A DNA stretch of 64,000 nucleotides from CBDCRK01 sp965220955 (GTDB taxonomy: Bacteria > Desulfobacterota > Binatia > Bin18 > CBDCRK01). Below, one piece after another: positions 18,276-27,656 of the stretch. Each line of letters opens with the position of its first letter. Within the stretch, counting starts at the first letter, position 1. The position numbers and the translations under genes are program-made. The stretch lies in assembly GCA_965220955.1 (NCBI GenBank), contig CBDCRK010000037.1:62001-126000 (forward strand), read 5' to 3'. The notes beneath the pieces are model-generated. The model saw only the letters and a list, made by a program, of their open reading frames with translations. It had not been told where the DNA came from and did no database searches.

Positions 18276-18775
18276 GTGCGCTTGTCACGATAGAGCAAGG
18301 CAAAAACCACAGGGGTCAACAATACCGCGACCACCGTATCCCACATTAAGTAGTGGGCTATCGCCATCTGCGCTCTTACTGTGAGCTGGCCAAAGCCGCT
18401 CAGCAGGAAAAACGCGCCCGTTTTGAGCATTATACCAAGACACACTAGAGAGGCGATCGTTAGGGGGTTACTCGGCCATAGATAGCGCGAGATAGCCACC
18501 ACCGTAGCAAACACCAGACTCATAGCAAAAGCATTGACCCCTACTGGCGCCCCTGAGCAGCTGTCAAGAAAGTAGCCAAGAAAAAATGCCCCCGAGGCCC
18601 CCCCTGCGGATTGATGGTGAAGCCCAAGATATACACAAAGGATCAGCATGAGGTCGGGAATAAGGGGAAACTGGTGCAGCAGCGTAGTCTGGAGGAGTAA
18701 GGCTCCTGCACCACTCAAGGCAATGAGCATGGCTACCCTTCCTGATCCGCTAACGATTCCTTCCCCCGTCCGCAC
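18272..18775 (-). CDS. mreD: Rod shape-determining protein MreD
   Basis: A 167-residue, very hydrophobic protein with about five membrane helices. It has the family features PDLMLILCVYLGL near 40-52 and GAFFLGYFLDSCSGAPVGVN. Position between mreC and mrdA confirms the assignment. Overlaps mreC by 26 bp; a start at the internal ATG at 18730 (MLIALSG) would remove the overlap and is an alternative. Inner-membrane link in the elongasome. Confidence 0.88.
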   Translation of the reverse strand: MRTGEGIVSGSGRVAMLIALSGAGALLLQTTLLHQFPLIPDLMLILCVYLGLHHQSAGGASGAFFLGYFLDSCSGAPVGVNAFAMSLVFATVVAISRYLWPSNPLTIASLVCLGIMLKTGAFFLLSGFGQLTVRAQMAIAHYLMWDTVVAVLLTPVVFALLYRDKRT

Positions 18776-19595
18776 GGGAAGTAAAGCGGGGAATCACAAG
18801 AACTTCTTCCACCTTAGCAAGTTCGACACTAGGTGCTACCTCCACCTCCTGGAACAGCCGGTTGGCGCTCCATTTCACCCTCACAACCTCGCCGATGAGT
18901 TGTCCCTTAGGAAAGATACCATCAAGGCCCGAAGTAACCACTGCATCGCCCACCTGTACATCGTCGGCCGAGTGAACGTACTTGAGAATACATCTTCCCT
19001 CTAGGGTACCCTCAGCAATTCCACGCACCCGTTTTCGCTGGACCAACGCATCCGCCCCACTGCTATGGTCAGAAATCAAAAGTACCTGTGCCGCGTGGGG
19101 ACTAACAGACACCACCCGACCCACTACCCCCTCAGGCACCAGAACCGCCATACCCTCGCTAAGGCCATCACGCTTACCTTTACCCAGGGTAAGCGTACGG
19201 ACCCATCCCAGCGGGCTTCTACCAACCACCTGGGCGGCAATAGCACTCCCACTGAAGCTATCTCTGAATACAAGCAGGTCTTCCAGCCGCTTGTTCATTA
19301 AATCAAGCTCCACCGCTCGCCGTGCTGCACTCTGAAGTTCTTGCAGTCGTCGGCGTAGGGCCTCGTTTTCTTGGCGTAGAGCCAGTAACGAGACGTAGCG
19401 GTCCCACAAGCGCCTTACACTCCGCACCGCCAGCGTAGTTCCAAGCTGTAGCGGGTGCATGATCTCAAGGAAGATCACACCCACTGGGTCTACGCTATAG
19501 GGGGTGCGGGTATTCGCCGAGGCAAGAAACAGCGATAAGAGAAGAAAGAATATACAAGAGAGAACAACCTGATATCGCTGGAGAAATCCGCGCAT
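18750..19595 (-). CDS. mreC: Rod shape-determining protein MreC
   Basis: A 281-residue protein with one N-terminal membrane helix, then a coiled coil (ALRQENEALRRRLQELQSAA, about 74-93). The two beta-barrel domains follow, with typical MreC blocks VVGRSPLGWVRTLTLGKGKR, GMAVLVPEGVVGRV and VVTSGLDGIFPKGQLIGEV. It connects MreB to periplasmic PBP2. The ATG lies 16 bp after the mreB stop. Confidence 0.93.
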   Translation of the reverse strand: MRGFLQRYQVVLSCIFFLLLSLFLASANTRTPYSVDPVGVIFLEIMHPLQLGTTLAVRSVRRLWDRYVSLLALRQENEALRRRLQELQSAARRAVELDLMNKRLEDLLVFRDSFSGSAIAAQVVGRSPLGWVRTLTLGKGKRDGLSEGMAVLVPEGVVGRVVSVSPHAAQVLLISDHSSGADALVQRKRVRGIAEGTLEGRCILKYVHSADDVQVGDAVVTSGLDGIFPKGQLIGEVVRVKWSANRLFQEVEVAPSVELAKVEEVLVIPRFTSRADGGRNR

Positions 19596-19611
19596 GTCCC
19601 TACTTGATAAG

Positions 19612-20646
19612 CTACTGGGTGGTTACTTCTTTCAGGAGAGAGCTATCATCCAATACCTTCCCCGCTCCCATCACTACTGCCGTCAGTGGATCATCCGCCT
19701 GTGTAACAATCAACCCCGTTTCTTCACTCAAAAGGACATTGATATTACGCAATAGCGCCCCACCACCGGCCAGCACAACTCCCCTATCCACAATGTCGGA
19801 GGCTAACTCGGGCGGGGTCCACTCTAACGCTATCCTCACCGCCTCAACAATTTGATTGATCGGCTCTAGCAGCGAGTCCCGTATCTCTTCATCTGAGATT
19901 TCAATTGTCTTGGGCACACCGGTTACCAAGTCGCGCCCGTTAATACTCATGGTGTGGACTTCTTCCTCGGGATATGCTGAGCCGATGGTAATTTTAATCA
20001 ATTCCGCAGTCCGCTCCCCCACTAGCAGGTTGTATGTGCGCTTGATGTGCTGAATGATCGCCTCATCCATCTTATCCCCACCCACACGCACGGATCTGGA
20101 AAAGACTACCCCGGCCAGAGAGATAACGGCCACCTCCGAGGTCCCACCCCCAATGTCCACAATCATGTTGCCCATCGGCTCAGTGACAGGTAGCCCGGCA
20201 CCAATGGCAGCAGCCATGGGTTCCTCAACAAGGTAGACTTCACGCGCTCCAGCAGACTCCGCAGACTCTTTCACCGCCCGCCTCTCGACCTCGGTGATGC
20301 CATTAGGTATACATATCACTATCCGCGGCCGTACGAACATGCGGCGGCCGTGGGTCTTGCGAATGAAGTAACGGAGCATGACCTCGGTGGTCTCAAAGTC
20401 AGCAATGACCCCGTCTTTGAGCGGCCGGATGGCAACAATGTTGCCAGGGGTGCGGCCGAGCATTCTTTTGGCCTCGGCACCCACAGCCACAACCCGCCGC
20501 CCTCCCCGTGAGTCATTTTGCACCGCTACCACCGAAGGCTCATTACAAACAACGCCTCCCTCACTAGTATAAACAAGAGTGTTGGCAGTACCCAGGTCGA
20601 TAGCAAGGTCGCTTGATAACAACCCCCACATGGAATTAAAAGCCAT
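19612..20646 (-). CDS. mreB: Actin-like cell-shape protein MreB
   Basis: A 344-residue actin homologue. Phosphate loop 1 reads DLAIDLGTANTLVY. Phosphate loop 2 is DIGGGTSEVAVISL, and the adenosine motif is VVLAGGGALLRN near the C-terminus. The start at 20646 (MAFNSMWGLLSSDLAIDLG) is preferred over an upstream in-frame ATG because GAGGAAAA sits about 9 bases before it; the N-terminal amphipathic helix MAFNSMWGLL is the membrane anchor. First gene of the cell-shape operon. Confidence 0.96.
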   Translation of the reverse strand: MAFNSMWGLLSSDLAIDLGTANTLVYTSEGGVVCNEPSVVAVQNDSRGGRRVVAVGAEAKRMLGRTPGNIVAIRPLKDGVIADFETTEVMLRYFIRKTHGRRMFVRPRIVICIPNGITEVERRAVKESAESAGAREVYLVEEPMAAAIGAGLPVTEPMGNMIVDIGGGTSEVAVISLAGVVFSRSVRVGGDKMDEAIIQHIKRTYNLLVGERTAELIKITIGSAYPEEEVHTMSINGRDLVTGVPKTIEISDEEIRDSLLEPINQIVEAVRIALEWTPPELASDIVDRGVVLAGGGALLRNINVLLSEETGLIVTQADDPLTAVVMGAGKVLDDSSLLKEVTTQ

Positions 20647-20911
20647 GATTCTATTTTCCTCTTCTATTCTCGCAACTTGCAAAACATAGTTTTTAGCAGA
20701 AAAGACCGCTTATAGCAAGCTTTGCAGCTGTACGTTCTTATCTAAAAAGGCAAGAAGAAGGGCTTAATGCCTGGTTCTCTCTGTCCCATCTGCCAAGGGA
20801 ATCGGCTATAAGCAGGCATGGTTTTCTCTTTTTTGATACAAAGAAAATGGTTTCAAGTGTTGCTTTTCCATTATGGGGTTATTATCTCCTAAATTAAGGA
20901 GGTTCTAGACT

Positions 20912-22837
20912 ATGCTAAATTCCCTGCGTCGTCGGGCTCGGGCTTCTGCCCGCTCCCCTGTGATTAAGACTCTTCTCTTTGTCATTATTATAGTGTTCAT
21001 TTTTTGGGGGGTAGGTGGAATCACAGAAAACCAACTAGATATAGTAGCGACCATTGACGATCATGTGATTTCCAGCCAGGAATTTCAGCAAGCTTATGAA
21101 AACATTAAGAGCAACTACCGCTATCTCTATAAGGAACGGTTCTCGCCCGAGCTCCTCCAGTCGCTTGATCTCAAAGGCAGAACGATTGACGAGCTGATCA
21201 ATCATACACTACTCCTCAGGGAAGCCAAACGATTGGGGCTCACGGTGGTGGAGGAAGAGTTGCGTGCGACTATTGCTGCCCTGCCTGCTTTCCAAGCCGA
21301 TGGTCGCTTTCGCAAAGATCTATATCTGCGGGCGTTGCACTATGCTCGTCTCACTCCAGGCGAATTTGAAGAAGCACAGCGCGAGCAGATTTTAGTCGAG
21401 AAACTGCGCAACCTGCTCACCGACTCCCTGCAGGCGACTGAGAAAGAAGTGAAAGATCTCTACTGGTTTGGCAACGAGAAAGTGATCCTTTCTTTTATTA
21501 AGCTCTCCGCTAGTGATTTTTTCGATCAAGTTACCATCAATGACCATGAAACTGCGGAATACTACCAGACCCACCAAGAATCCTTTCGCCGGCCCGAGCG
21601 GGTTAGGCTACGCTACATGGCCTACTCCTTTGACCGCCTTGCACCCAAAACACAGGTAGCGGATCAGGAGATTTTGGCATATTACAATCTCAACAAGGAG
21701 AACGCCTTTACTTTACCTGCCCGGGTGCATATCCGCCATATCCTCTTCGCCACCCCTTCACAGACAAGCAACAACGAACGGGGAAATATTCGAGCTAAGG
21801 CCGAAGATGTGCTTGGGCGTATCCGTACGGGCGAGGATTTTTCTTTACTGGCCAAGACCTACTCTGACGACCCGGCCACAGCTCCCGAGGGGGGAGACCT
21901 GGGTTTCATTACCAGGGGCCGCATGGTCAAACCTTTTGAGGAGGCAGCTTTTAGTCTTACCGCTGGAGGTATTAGTAACCTGGTCGAAACAACCTTGGGC
22001 TTCCACATTATCAAGGCCGATGCGGTAGAAGAAGAACGGGTGCAATCCCTGGAAGAGGTCAAGGAAGAAATTCGCCAGATGCTGGGCAAAGAAAGGGCTC
22101 AGGACTTAGCTCTGCTACAGGCACAGGTAGATCAGCAGAAAATCGTTGCGGGGGAATCTCTGGATACCGTCGCCCAGGCAGCAGGAATATCAGTAGAAGA
22201 GACACCTTTGCTTGCCTGGGACGAGACCATTCCTGGGCTTGGCCGCCAGCCTACATTTATCGAAGCCGCCTTTGCTTTGCCTCTTCAAGGAATTAGCGAG
22301 CCCCTGTGGACTGACCAGGGATTCTATTTGATCTCGCCAGTTGAGAGAGTTCCCTCAACCATTCCTGATTTGGCTGCTATCCGCGAAGAAGTGGAGCGTA
22401 AGCTTAAGAATGAAAAGGCAGAGAAGCTCGCCCAGGAAAGAGCTAGGTTACTTCTGGCCCAGCTCAAGGAGAGCCAGGACCTTGCCAGTGTGGCTAAAGA
22501 GGCTGGCCTAAGGGTTGAAGAGAGTGGTGCTTTCACTCGCCAGGGAAGCTATATAGCAAAAATGGGCAGCCTACCAGAGCTAAAAAAGGATACGTTTCAC
22601 CTCACTGCTGAACAGCCCGTAGCTGAACAGATCTACACCTGGAGCAGTAATGTTTACCTTGCTGTCTTAAAAGAGCACTTGAAACCTCAACTGCAGGAGT
22701 TCGACAAGCAGAAAGAAACCCTTGAGGAGACCTTAACCCAGCAAAAGAAGGCAACCGTGGTAGCAGAGCTCCTGCGCCTGTTGAAAGAAAAGGCCGAGAT
22801 CAGCATTAATCAAACCCTGCTCGCCAGCCTGTCTTAG
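20912..22837 (+). CDS. ppiD: PpiD/SurA-type periplasmic folding chaperone (PPIase)
   Basis: A 641-residue protein with one N-terminal membrane helix (TLLFVIIIVFIFWGVGG). A SurA_N/SurA_N_3-like chaperone region follows (about 40-250), then one parvulin domain (about 268-370: VHIRHILFATP, YSDDPATAPEGGDLGFITRG, TTLGFHIIKAD). A second, degenerate parvulin-like segment and a coiled-coil tail complete it. This is the PpiD layout: inner-membrane-anchored, helping outer-membrane and periplasmic proteins fold. AAGGAGG precedes the ATG. Divergent from mreB across a 265-bp promoter region. Confidence 0.9.
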   Translation: MLNSLRRRARASARSPVIKTLLFVIIIVFIFWGVGGITENQLDIVATIDDHVISSQEFQQAYENIKSNYRYLYKERFSPELLQSLDLKGRTIDELINHTLLLREAKRLGLTVVEEELRATIAALPAFQADGRFRKDLYLRALHYARLTPGEFEEAQREQILVEKLRNLLTDSLQATEKEVKDLYWFGNEKVILSFIKLSASDFFDQVTINDHETAEYYQTHQESFRRPERVRLRYMAYSFDRLAPKTQVADQEILAYYNLNKENAFTLPARVHIRHILFATPSQTSNNERGNIRAKAEDVLGRIRTGEDFSLLAKTYSDDPATAPEGGDLGFITRGRMVKPFEEAAFSLTAGGISNLVETTLGFHIIKADAVEEERVQSLEEVKEEIRQMLGKERAQDLALLQAQVDQQKIVAGESLDTVAQAAGISVEETPLLAWDETIPGLGRQPTFIEAAFALPLQGISEPLWTDQGFYLISPVERVPSTIPDLAAIREEVERKLKNEKAEKLAQERARLLLAQLKESQDLASVAKEAGLRVEESGAFTRQGSYIAKMGSLPELKKDTFHLTAEQPVAEQIYTWSSNVYLAVLKEHLKPQLQEFDKQKETLEETLTQQKKATVVAELLRLLKEKAEISINQTLLASLS

Positions 22838-22859
22838 AGCAGCTAACAAAATGAACGCC

Positions 22860-22884
22860 AGAGCGTATAGCCATACGCCCTTAC
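22860..22884. repeat. Dispersed palindromic repeat, copy 1
   Basis: GCGTAT and ATACGC form a perfect 6-bp stem around AGCC, with partial pairing further out. Read on the - strand it is GTAAGGGCGTATGGCTATAC followed by GCTC, closely matching the element at 41272-41299. It sits between the convergent ppiD and larC genes and may also act as a transcription terminator. Confidence 0.55.
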
Positions 22885-22910
22885 ATTGGCCAGTGGCTGA
22901 CCGCTTATTA

Positions 22911-24071
22911 TCAGCGATAGGCCCTTAGAGCCTCCTGATAGACAATCTTTAGTGGCACATTCTTCTCCTGTGCCAGCCGTCGGCAATCCTCGTACTCTGG
23001 AGCAACACTCTCCCGACCCTGAGGGTCATAGGCAATCTTAATCCGTACCGGGCCATAAGCAGTTGCCACCTCTCGCACCTCTCGTCGCAGGGCTATTCTC
23101 TTAATGGGGAAATAGCGAATCCCCAAGGTTGAGGTCTCGCGAAAGATTACGGTGCTGAGCTTCTCTCGGTCCTGCTCTTGAGCAAGAACCCAAAGCAGCA
23201 CCCCGGGACGCCCCTTCTTCATCTGAATAGGAGTGAGAAACACATCCTTAGCTCCAATGACAAAGAGACTCTCTGTCACATGCTCGTACAGCTCAGGGTT
23301 TAAATCGTCAATGTTTGTCTCCAGCACCAGCAGGTCTTCGTGTTGAACCGACTCTACCCGTCTCCCCACCAGTACCCGTAGCAGGTTTGGCCGATCGGAT
23401 AGCTTCCTCTCTCCGGCGCCATAACCAACACCCTCAACCTGCATCTCGGGAATACCGTCTTGCTTGGCCAATGCAGCAAGAATCGCTGCTCCTGTAGGTG
23501 TAACCATCTCCGCCTCACCCTCCTGCATACGTACCTTCATGTCTTTAACCAGCTCAACCGTTGCCGGAGCAGGAATGGGAAGTATACCGTGGCGGGAGGG
23601 CACCAAGCCCTTTCCTAGAGGCAGCGCCGAAGCAAAGATTTCTTCAATGCCGAGAGTGTGCAAGCCATAGGCGGTTCCAACAATATCGATGATTGAGTCC
23701 ACCGCACCGACTTCATGAAAGTGCACTTTCTCTAATGAAACCCCATGAACTCGCCCTTCTGCCTCGGCCAGCACAGTGAAGATCCGAATCGCTCTCTCAG
23801 CTACTTGCGGTAAGAGAGAGGCATTTTCAATCATACCCACAATCTCGGGAAAGCTTCTTTCCTTCTGCTCTTTGGCCTCAATAGCAACCTGAAATTTAAT
23901 CCCCCTAATCCCGTGCACGTTTCTCTCTTCTTTTCCTAACATATATCCGCTCAGCGGTAGCTTGCGCATGTCTTCAACAAAAGCCTCCCAGGGAAGGCCG
24001 AGATGTAGTAGGGCCCCAATAGTCATGTCTCCGCTGATACCCGAGAAGGTATCAAAATAGGCAATCTTCAT
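22911..24071 (-). CDS. larC: LarC-type nickel insertion protein (NPN cofactor synthesis)
   Basis: A 386-residue protein of the LarC/DUF111 family. It starts MKIAYFDTFSGISGDM, the conserved N-terminal block, and has HFHEVGAVDSIIDIVG near 118, VTPTGAAILAAL near 190 and ETNIDDLNPELYEHV near 250. LarC inserts nickel into the pincer cofactor of lactate racemase and related enzymes. Both halves are in one frame here, while some species need a programmed frameshift. LarB, LarE and LarA are not in the window. AGGAGG precedes the start. Confidence 0.92.
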   Translation of the reverse strand: MKIAYFDTFSGISGDMTIGALLHLGLPWEAFVEDMRKLPLSGYMLGKEERNVHGIRGIKFQVAIEAKEQKERSFPEIVGMIENASLLPQVAERAIRIFTVLAEAEGRVHGVSLEKVHFHEVGAVDSIIDIVGTAYGLHTLGIEEIFASALPLGKGLVPSRHGILPIPAPATVELVKDMKVRMQEGEAEMVTPTGAAILAALAKQDGIPEMQVEGVGYGAGERKLSDRPNLLRVLVGRRVESVQHEDLLVLETNIDDLNPELYEHVTESLFVIGAKDVFLTPIQMKKGRPGVLLWVLAQEQDREKLSTVIFRETSTLGIRYFPIKRIALRREVREVATAYGPVRIKIAYDPQGRESVAPEYEDCRRLAQEKNVPLKIVYQEALRAYR

Positions 24072-24136
24072 GTTGCTCCTCCTATGAGAGGGATAGCTTG
24101 CATCCTGTCTATACCCAAGCTATGACAGTGTAAACC

Positions 24137-24162
24137 CAATGAGTTCTATCAATGAGTTCTAT
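24137..24162 (+). repeat. 13-bp tandem duplication across the thiI start
   Basis: CAATGAGTTCTAT occurs twice in direct succession (24137-24149 and 24150-24162). The second copy contains the thiI start codon; the first provides an out-of-frame ATG whose 17-codon frame ends inside thiI. Confidence 0.8.
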
Positions 24163-25315
24163 TGTTGTTCGCTACCACGAAATTGCGCTTAAGCGGGGAA
24201 ATCGCCCCCGCTTTGTGGCCAAGCTAGTAGAGAATTTAAAAGCTGCTACTCGAGACCTCGCGGTGCGGCCTGCCCAAGCACGGATGAGCCGGATTGAGGT
24301 TCCGCTGTTGACAGAGGCTGACTGGCCTGAGGTCCGCCGGCGGATTGAGGGAGTATTCGGCGTTGTCAATTTTTCCCTGGCGGAGCGCGGCTTCCGTAAC
24401 GCCGAAGAGTTAAAGAGGCAAATCGGGGAAGCTCTGGAAGGCAAGGTTTTCCGTTCCTTTCGCATCCACACTAAACGGGCGGACAAGGCATACCCGTGGA
24501 CTTCACCGCAGCTTAACACCGAGATCGGGGCATACGTGAAGGAGCGCACCAGAGCAGCGGTGGACCTGGACCATCCAGAGTTGACCGTTCAGATTGAAAT
24601 CTTGCCCAAGGAGATATTCTTTTCCATCGAGAAAGTCCCTGGGCCCGGCGGCCTACCGGTAGGTATCAGTGGTCCTGTCCTAGGCCTCATCTCCGGCGGC
24701 ATTGATTCACCCCTGGCTGTCTACCGCATGATGCAGCGAGGCTGTCGAGTCGTTTTTGTCCACTTCCACAGCGTGCCGTATCTCAATCGTACCAGTCAAG
24801 AGAAAGTCAAGGAGCTTGTTACCCTGCTTACCCGCCACCAGTTTCACTCTCGGCTGTTTCTTGTGCCCTTTGGCGAAATCCAACGGGAAATCGTCCTAGC
24901 GGTTAAGCGTCCCTATCGTATTGTCCTTTATCGGCGCATGATGCTGCGGATTGCCGAAACTATAGCCCGGCAAGAGGGAGCCAAGGCCCTGATTACTGGC
25001 GAAAGTCTAGGACAGGTTGCCTCGCAAACCCTGGACAATATTGCCACCATTGAAGAAGCTGCCACCCTACCTGTGCTACGTCCCTTGATTGGTATGGATA
25101 AAAACGAGATCTCCCACCAAGCCGAGCGCATTGGCACTTTTTCCATCTCCATTATTCCTGACCAGGATTGCTGCCAGCTTTTTACTCCTCGTCATCCATC
25201 TACAAGCGTCTCCCTTGAGCAGGTAAAACGAATCGAGAGCGGGCTCAACGTTGACGAGCTAGTCAAGCTGGGAGTTGGAGGAGCCGAGCTGGTCAAGTTT
25301 ACTTTCCCTGGATAG
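24152..25315 (+). CDS. thiI: tRNA 4-thiouridine synthase ThiI
   Basis: A 387-residue ThiI with a ferredoxin-like N-terminus and THUMP domain (about 60-165) and a PP-loop ATPase domain (LGLISGGIDSPLAVYRMMQR, about 177-196). The GESLGQVASQTLDN block and the C-terminal DQDCCQLFTPRHPST are typical. It lacks the C-terminal rhodanese domain of the E. coli enzyme, as is usual outside gammaproteobacteria. It makes s4U8 in tRNA and supplies sulfur for thiamine. No good ribosome-binding site is visible. Confidence 0.93.
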   Translation: MSSIVVRYHEIALKRGNRPRFVAKLVENLKAATRDLAVRPAQARMSRIEVPLLTEADWPEVRRRIEGVFGVVNFSLAERGFRNAEELKRQIGEALEGKVFRSFRIHTKRADKAYPWTSPQLNTEIGAYVKERTRAAVDLDHPELTVQIEILPKEIFFSIEKVPGPGGLPVGISGPVLGLISGGIDSPLAVYRMMQRGCRVVFVHFHSVPYLNRTSQEKVKELVTLLTRHQFHSRLFLVPFGEIQREIVLAVKRPYRIVLYRRMMLRIAETIARQEGAKALITGESLGQVASQTLDNIATIEEAATLPVLRPLIGMDKNEISHQAERIGTFSISIIPDQDCCQLFTPRHPSTSVSLEQVKRIESGLNVDELVKLGVGGAELVKFTFPG

Positions 25316-25430
25316 GTTCGCAAGGAGGATAGATGCCAATGATACCTCCCAGGGGCTTTGATGCCCTTTTGACCTTCGGGCGTTAGGTGCCTATACGTCG
25401 AGAGAAAATGTTCGTTCGACGGAAGTAGCC

Positions 25431-26021
25431 ATGTCACGTCAGATCCGCAGAGTGTGTGTTTATTGCGCGTCGAGCCGTAAAGCAGATGGCGCGTATCTCG
25501 ATGCCGCAGGCCGCCTCGGCCGGCTCCTGGCACGGCAGGGGATTACCTTGGTCTACGGTGGTGGATCTGTCGGAGCCATGGGCGCGCTTGCTGACGGAGC
25601 TCTAGCAGAGGGCGGGCGTGTTATTGGCGTCCTCCCGCGCTTCATGTATGAGCTGGAATGGGGACACAGCAGACTCACTGAGCTCCAGCTCGTCAATGAT
25701 CTCCACGAGCGCAAGCGGCTCATGATTGAGGAGGTAGACGCTATCGTTGCCCTGCCCGGTGGATCTGGCACTCTGGAGGAGTTGCTTGAAGCTATCACTT
25801 GGAAGCGCCTGGGGTTGTACGTGAATCCGATCGTGTTGGTTAACATTCGGGGCTTCTTCGATGCTCTAGTGGCACTGTTCGACAGAGCCATTGCCGAGAA
25901 CTTTATGGACGTACGCCACCGCTCGATGTGGATTGTAGTGGAAAGAATCGAAGAGGTGGTGGCTGCGATTCACAAGGCACCAAAGTGGAGCGCTGAAGCA
26001 CAAAAGTTTGCAACTGTGTGA
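25431..26021 (+). CDS. LOG-family nucleotide phosphoribohydrolase
   Basis: A 196-residue LOG (Lonely Guy) protein. It opens with VCVYCASS, has the YGGGSVGAMGALADGAL loop (about 43-60) and the hallmark PGGSGTLEE (about 110-118). The dimer and active-site Arg lies in HERKRLM. Such proteins release the base from cytokinin riboside monophosphates or AMP. In bacteria outside plants the role is usually nucleotide salvage or unknown. GGAAG precedes the ATG. Confidence 0.9.
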   Translation: MSRQIRRVCVYCASSRKADGAYLDAAGRLGRLLARQGITLVYGGGSVGAMGALADGALAEGGRVIGVLPRFMYELEWGHSRLTELQLVNDLHERKRLMIEEVDAIVALPGGSGTLEELLEAITWKRLGLYVNPIVLVNIRGFFDALVALFDRAIAENFMDVRHRSMWIVVERIEEVVAAIHKAPKWSAEAQKFATV

Positions 26022-26137
26022 CCCGCGGGAGGCGTTATCAACAAAAACCACAAGGTGATGAGAGACAAATGTCCAACCCACTGCTGCACAACTCCTGACC
26101 TTGCTCATTCAGGACCACTCATGTAGAAATGGCGGGC

Positions 26138-26398
26138 ATGTCGCTGCCCATCGAAATTCTTCTCCCACTGCTTCCAAAACTCAGCGCGCGTGACCCTCTA
26201 CAAGAACTCCGTCACATCCGTCGCAAAATTGAGGAAGCCTGCGAGGAGCGAGGCCAAACATACACAGACTATCTCTTACAGGTGCAGAGAAAACATACCG
26301 ATCGTCTCGTGCGTTGTGGGCCGAAGCCACGTTTAAAAGTGAAGGAACACCGTATTGCACAATGGTCTTCGGGCAATGCTCACAACACAGGCCATTAA
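26138..26398 (+). CDS. Small hypothetical protein
   Basis: An 86-residue frame whose centre reads DPLQELRHIRRKIEEACEER, then GQTYTDYLLQVQRKHTDRLV. This resembles a widespread family of roughly 70-residue accessory proteins with the pattern DP-x-E-[LV]-R-x-[IV]-R-x-x-[IL]. The tail after 60 is basic. No clear ribosome-binding site; the 3' end overlaps the adenosine deaminase fragment, so the last residues may not be original. Confidence 0.4.
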   Translation: MSLPIEILLPLLPKLSARDPLQELRHIRRKIEEACEERGQTYTDYLLQVQRKHTDRLVRCGPKPRLKVKEHRIAQWSSGNAHNTGH

Positions 26399-26564
26399 AA
26401 ATTGGCTTGACCGTCTGCCCAAAGTCGAATTGCACATACACATCGAAGTTGCCATCCCCCTCCCGGCCCTCTGGCAACTTATCGAGAAATACGGGGCTGC
26501 ACCGAATATTGGAGGCATTGATGCTCTGCGAGATCGCTTCAGGTACCTCGATTTCCAGCAGTTT
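26376..26564 (+). pseudogene. N-terminal fragment of adenosine deaminase
   Basis: The frame reads WLDRLPKVELHIHIEVAIPL, then PALWQLIEKYG and DALRDRFRYLDFQQF. This is the start of adenosine deaminase with the first metal motif HxH (HIHIE, normally HxHLEG). The match stops near 26564 and the remaining 280 or so residues are missing; the LLM oxidoreductase gene lies there in the opposite direction. A truncated, non-functional gene. Confidence 0.65.
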
Positions 26565-26625
26565 AGCGGGAATTCTAGGTCTGCCTGGATTGATAAAGCT
26601 GAACGAGAGACGTCTTTAACCGGAT

Positions 26626-27570
26626 TTACCGAAAGGCTGGTATCACCTCCTGGGCAAAACACTGGAGACCTTCGAGGTCATAAGGCGAGGAAACGGAGAT
26701 GATGAGGTGGGTAACCCCAACGGCAATGAATTCTTCAACCTGTTTTCGCACCTCTTGGGAACTGCCCACAAGCATCCACTTACGTGCCTCCTCCAAGGTG
26801 GTGTTCCAGGTTGCCGCATAGGCTTCTAGGGCTTTGCGTTCTTTCTCCCGGTCATTGCTGAGGGTCATCTGGATCAGCACCGACTTTTCAATGGCTGCAG
26901 GGTCACGGCCGATCTGATAGCAGTGCTCTGTCAGCACAGCGATTTTATGGCGAAAGACCTCAGGCGAGCCGAAAGTGTTCCACATATTCGCATGGCGGGC
27001 AACAATGCCTAAGGCCACCCTCTCGCCTGCCGCGCCAAGCATAATAGGGGGATGGGGGTTTTGCATCGGCTTGGGCTTAAAGAGGGCATCGTTGAGCTGA
27101 TAGTATTTACCAGTGAAGTTGGCCTTCTCTTCTATCCACAATCGCTTGATCACTTCCAGAGCCTCGTCTAGCATTGCTAGCCGATCGCTAATCTTGGGAA
27201 AAGGAATATCATACGCCTTATGCTCCAGCTCAAACCAGCCAGCACCAAGACCCAGAATTAAACGGCCACCGCTGATCACGTCTACTGTAGTTGCCATCTT
27301 TGCCAGCACCGCCGGGTGGCGATAGGTGTTGCCCGTAACCATCACCCCCAGGCGAGCTTTCTTTGTAGCCATGGCTAGGGCAGCCAGAGTTGTCCAGCCT
27401 TCCAAGCAAGGTCCGGTGGGATCAGAAAAGATAGGAATAAAGTGATCAAACACCCAAGCACTGTCAAACCCCAGGGAGTCCACATTTTGCCAGAGTGAGA
27501 GCACCTCCTGCCAAGACCCATGCTGCTGTGGAGTCTGGATGCCAAAGCGGACCGGATGCGCACTCGACAT
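26626..27570 (-). CDS. LLM-class (luciferase-like) oxidoreductase, F420 type
   Basis: A 314-residue TIM-barrel protein of the luciferase-like monooxygenase superfamily. Typical blocks are VRFGIQTPQ at the start, LWQNVDSLGFDSAWVFDHF, LGVMVTGNTYRHPAVLAKMA, DVISGGRLILGLGAGWFELE and PPIMLGAAGER. These fit the TIGR03560/F420-dependent groups rather than LuxAB. The start at 27570 is chosen for AAGGAGG 8 bases upstream. Substrate unknown. Not linked to the luxC/luxE genes at 60-63 kb. Confidence 0.9.
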   Translation of the reverse strand: MSSAHPVRFGIQTPQQHGSWQEVLSLWQNVDSLGFDSAWVFDHFIPIFSDPTGPCLEGWTTLAALAMATKKARLGVMVTGNTYRHPAVLAKMATTVDVISGGRLILGLGAGWFELEHKAYDIPFPKISDRLAMLDEALEVIKRLWIEEKANFTGKYYQLNDALFKPKPMQNPHPPIMLGAAGERVALGIVARHANMWNTFGSPEVFRHKIAVLTEHCYQIGRDPAAIEKSVLIQMTLSNDREKERKALEAYAATWNTTLEEARKWMLVGSSQEVRKQVEEFIAVGVTHLIISVSSPYDLEGLQCFAQEVIPAFR

Positions 27571-27656
27571 ACGACCTCCTTTTTTTCTCCTGTTTGCACC
27601 TGACAACGTGGCCTATCGGCATGGCTTTCAGCGTGACCTATTATGCAGCGCGAAAC

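Noticed and set aside
25353..25370. Terminator after thiI (GGGC/GCCC then TTTT)
   Set aside because: A 4-bp stem with a 6-base loop is not enough to support the call.
26626..27570. LLM oxidoreductase as luciferase partner of LuxC/LuxE
   Set aside because: It is over 30 kb away, on its own, and matches F420-type LLM proteins rather than LuxA/LuxB.
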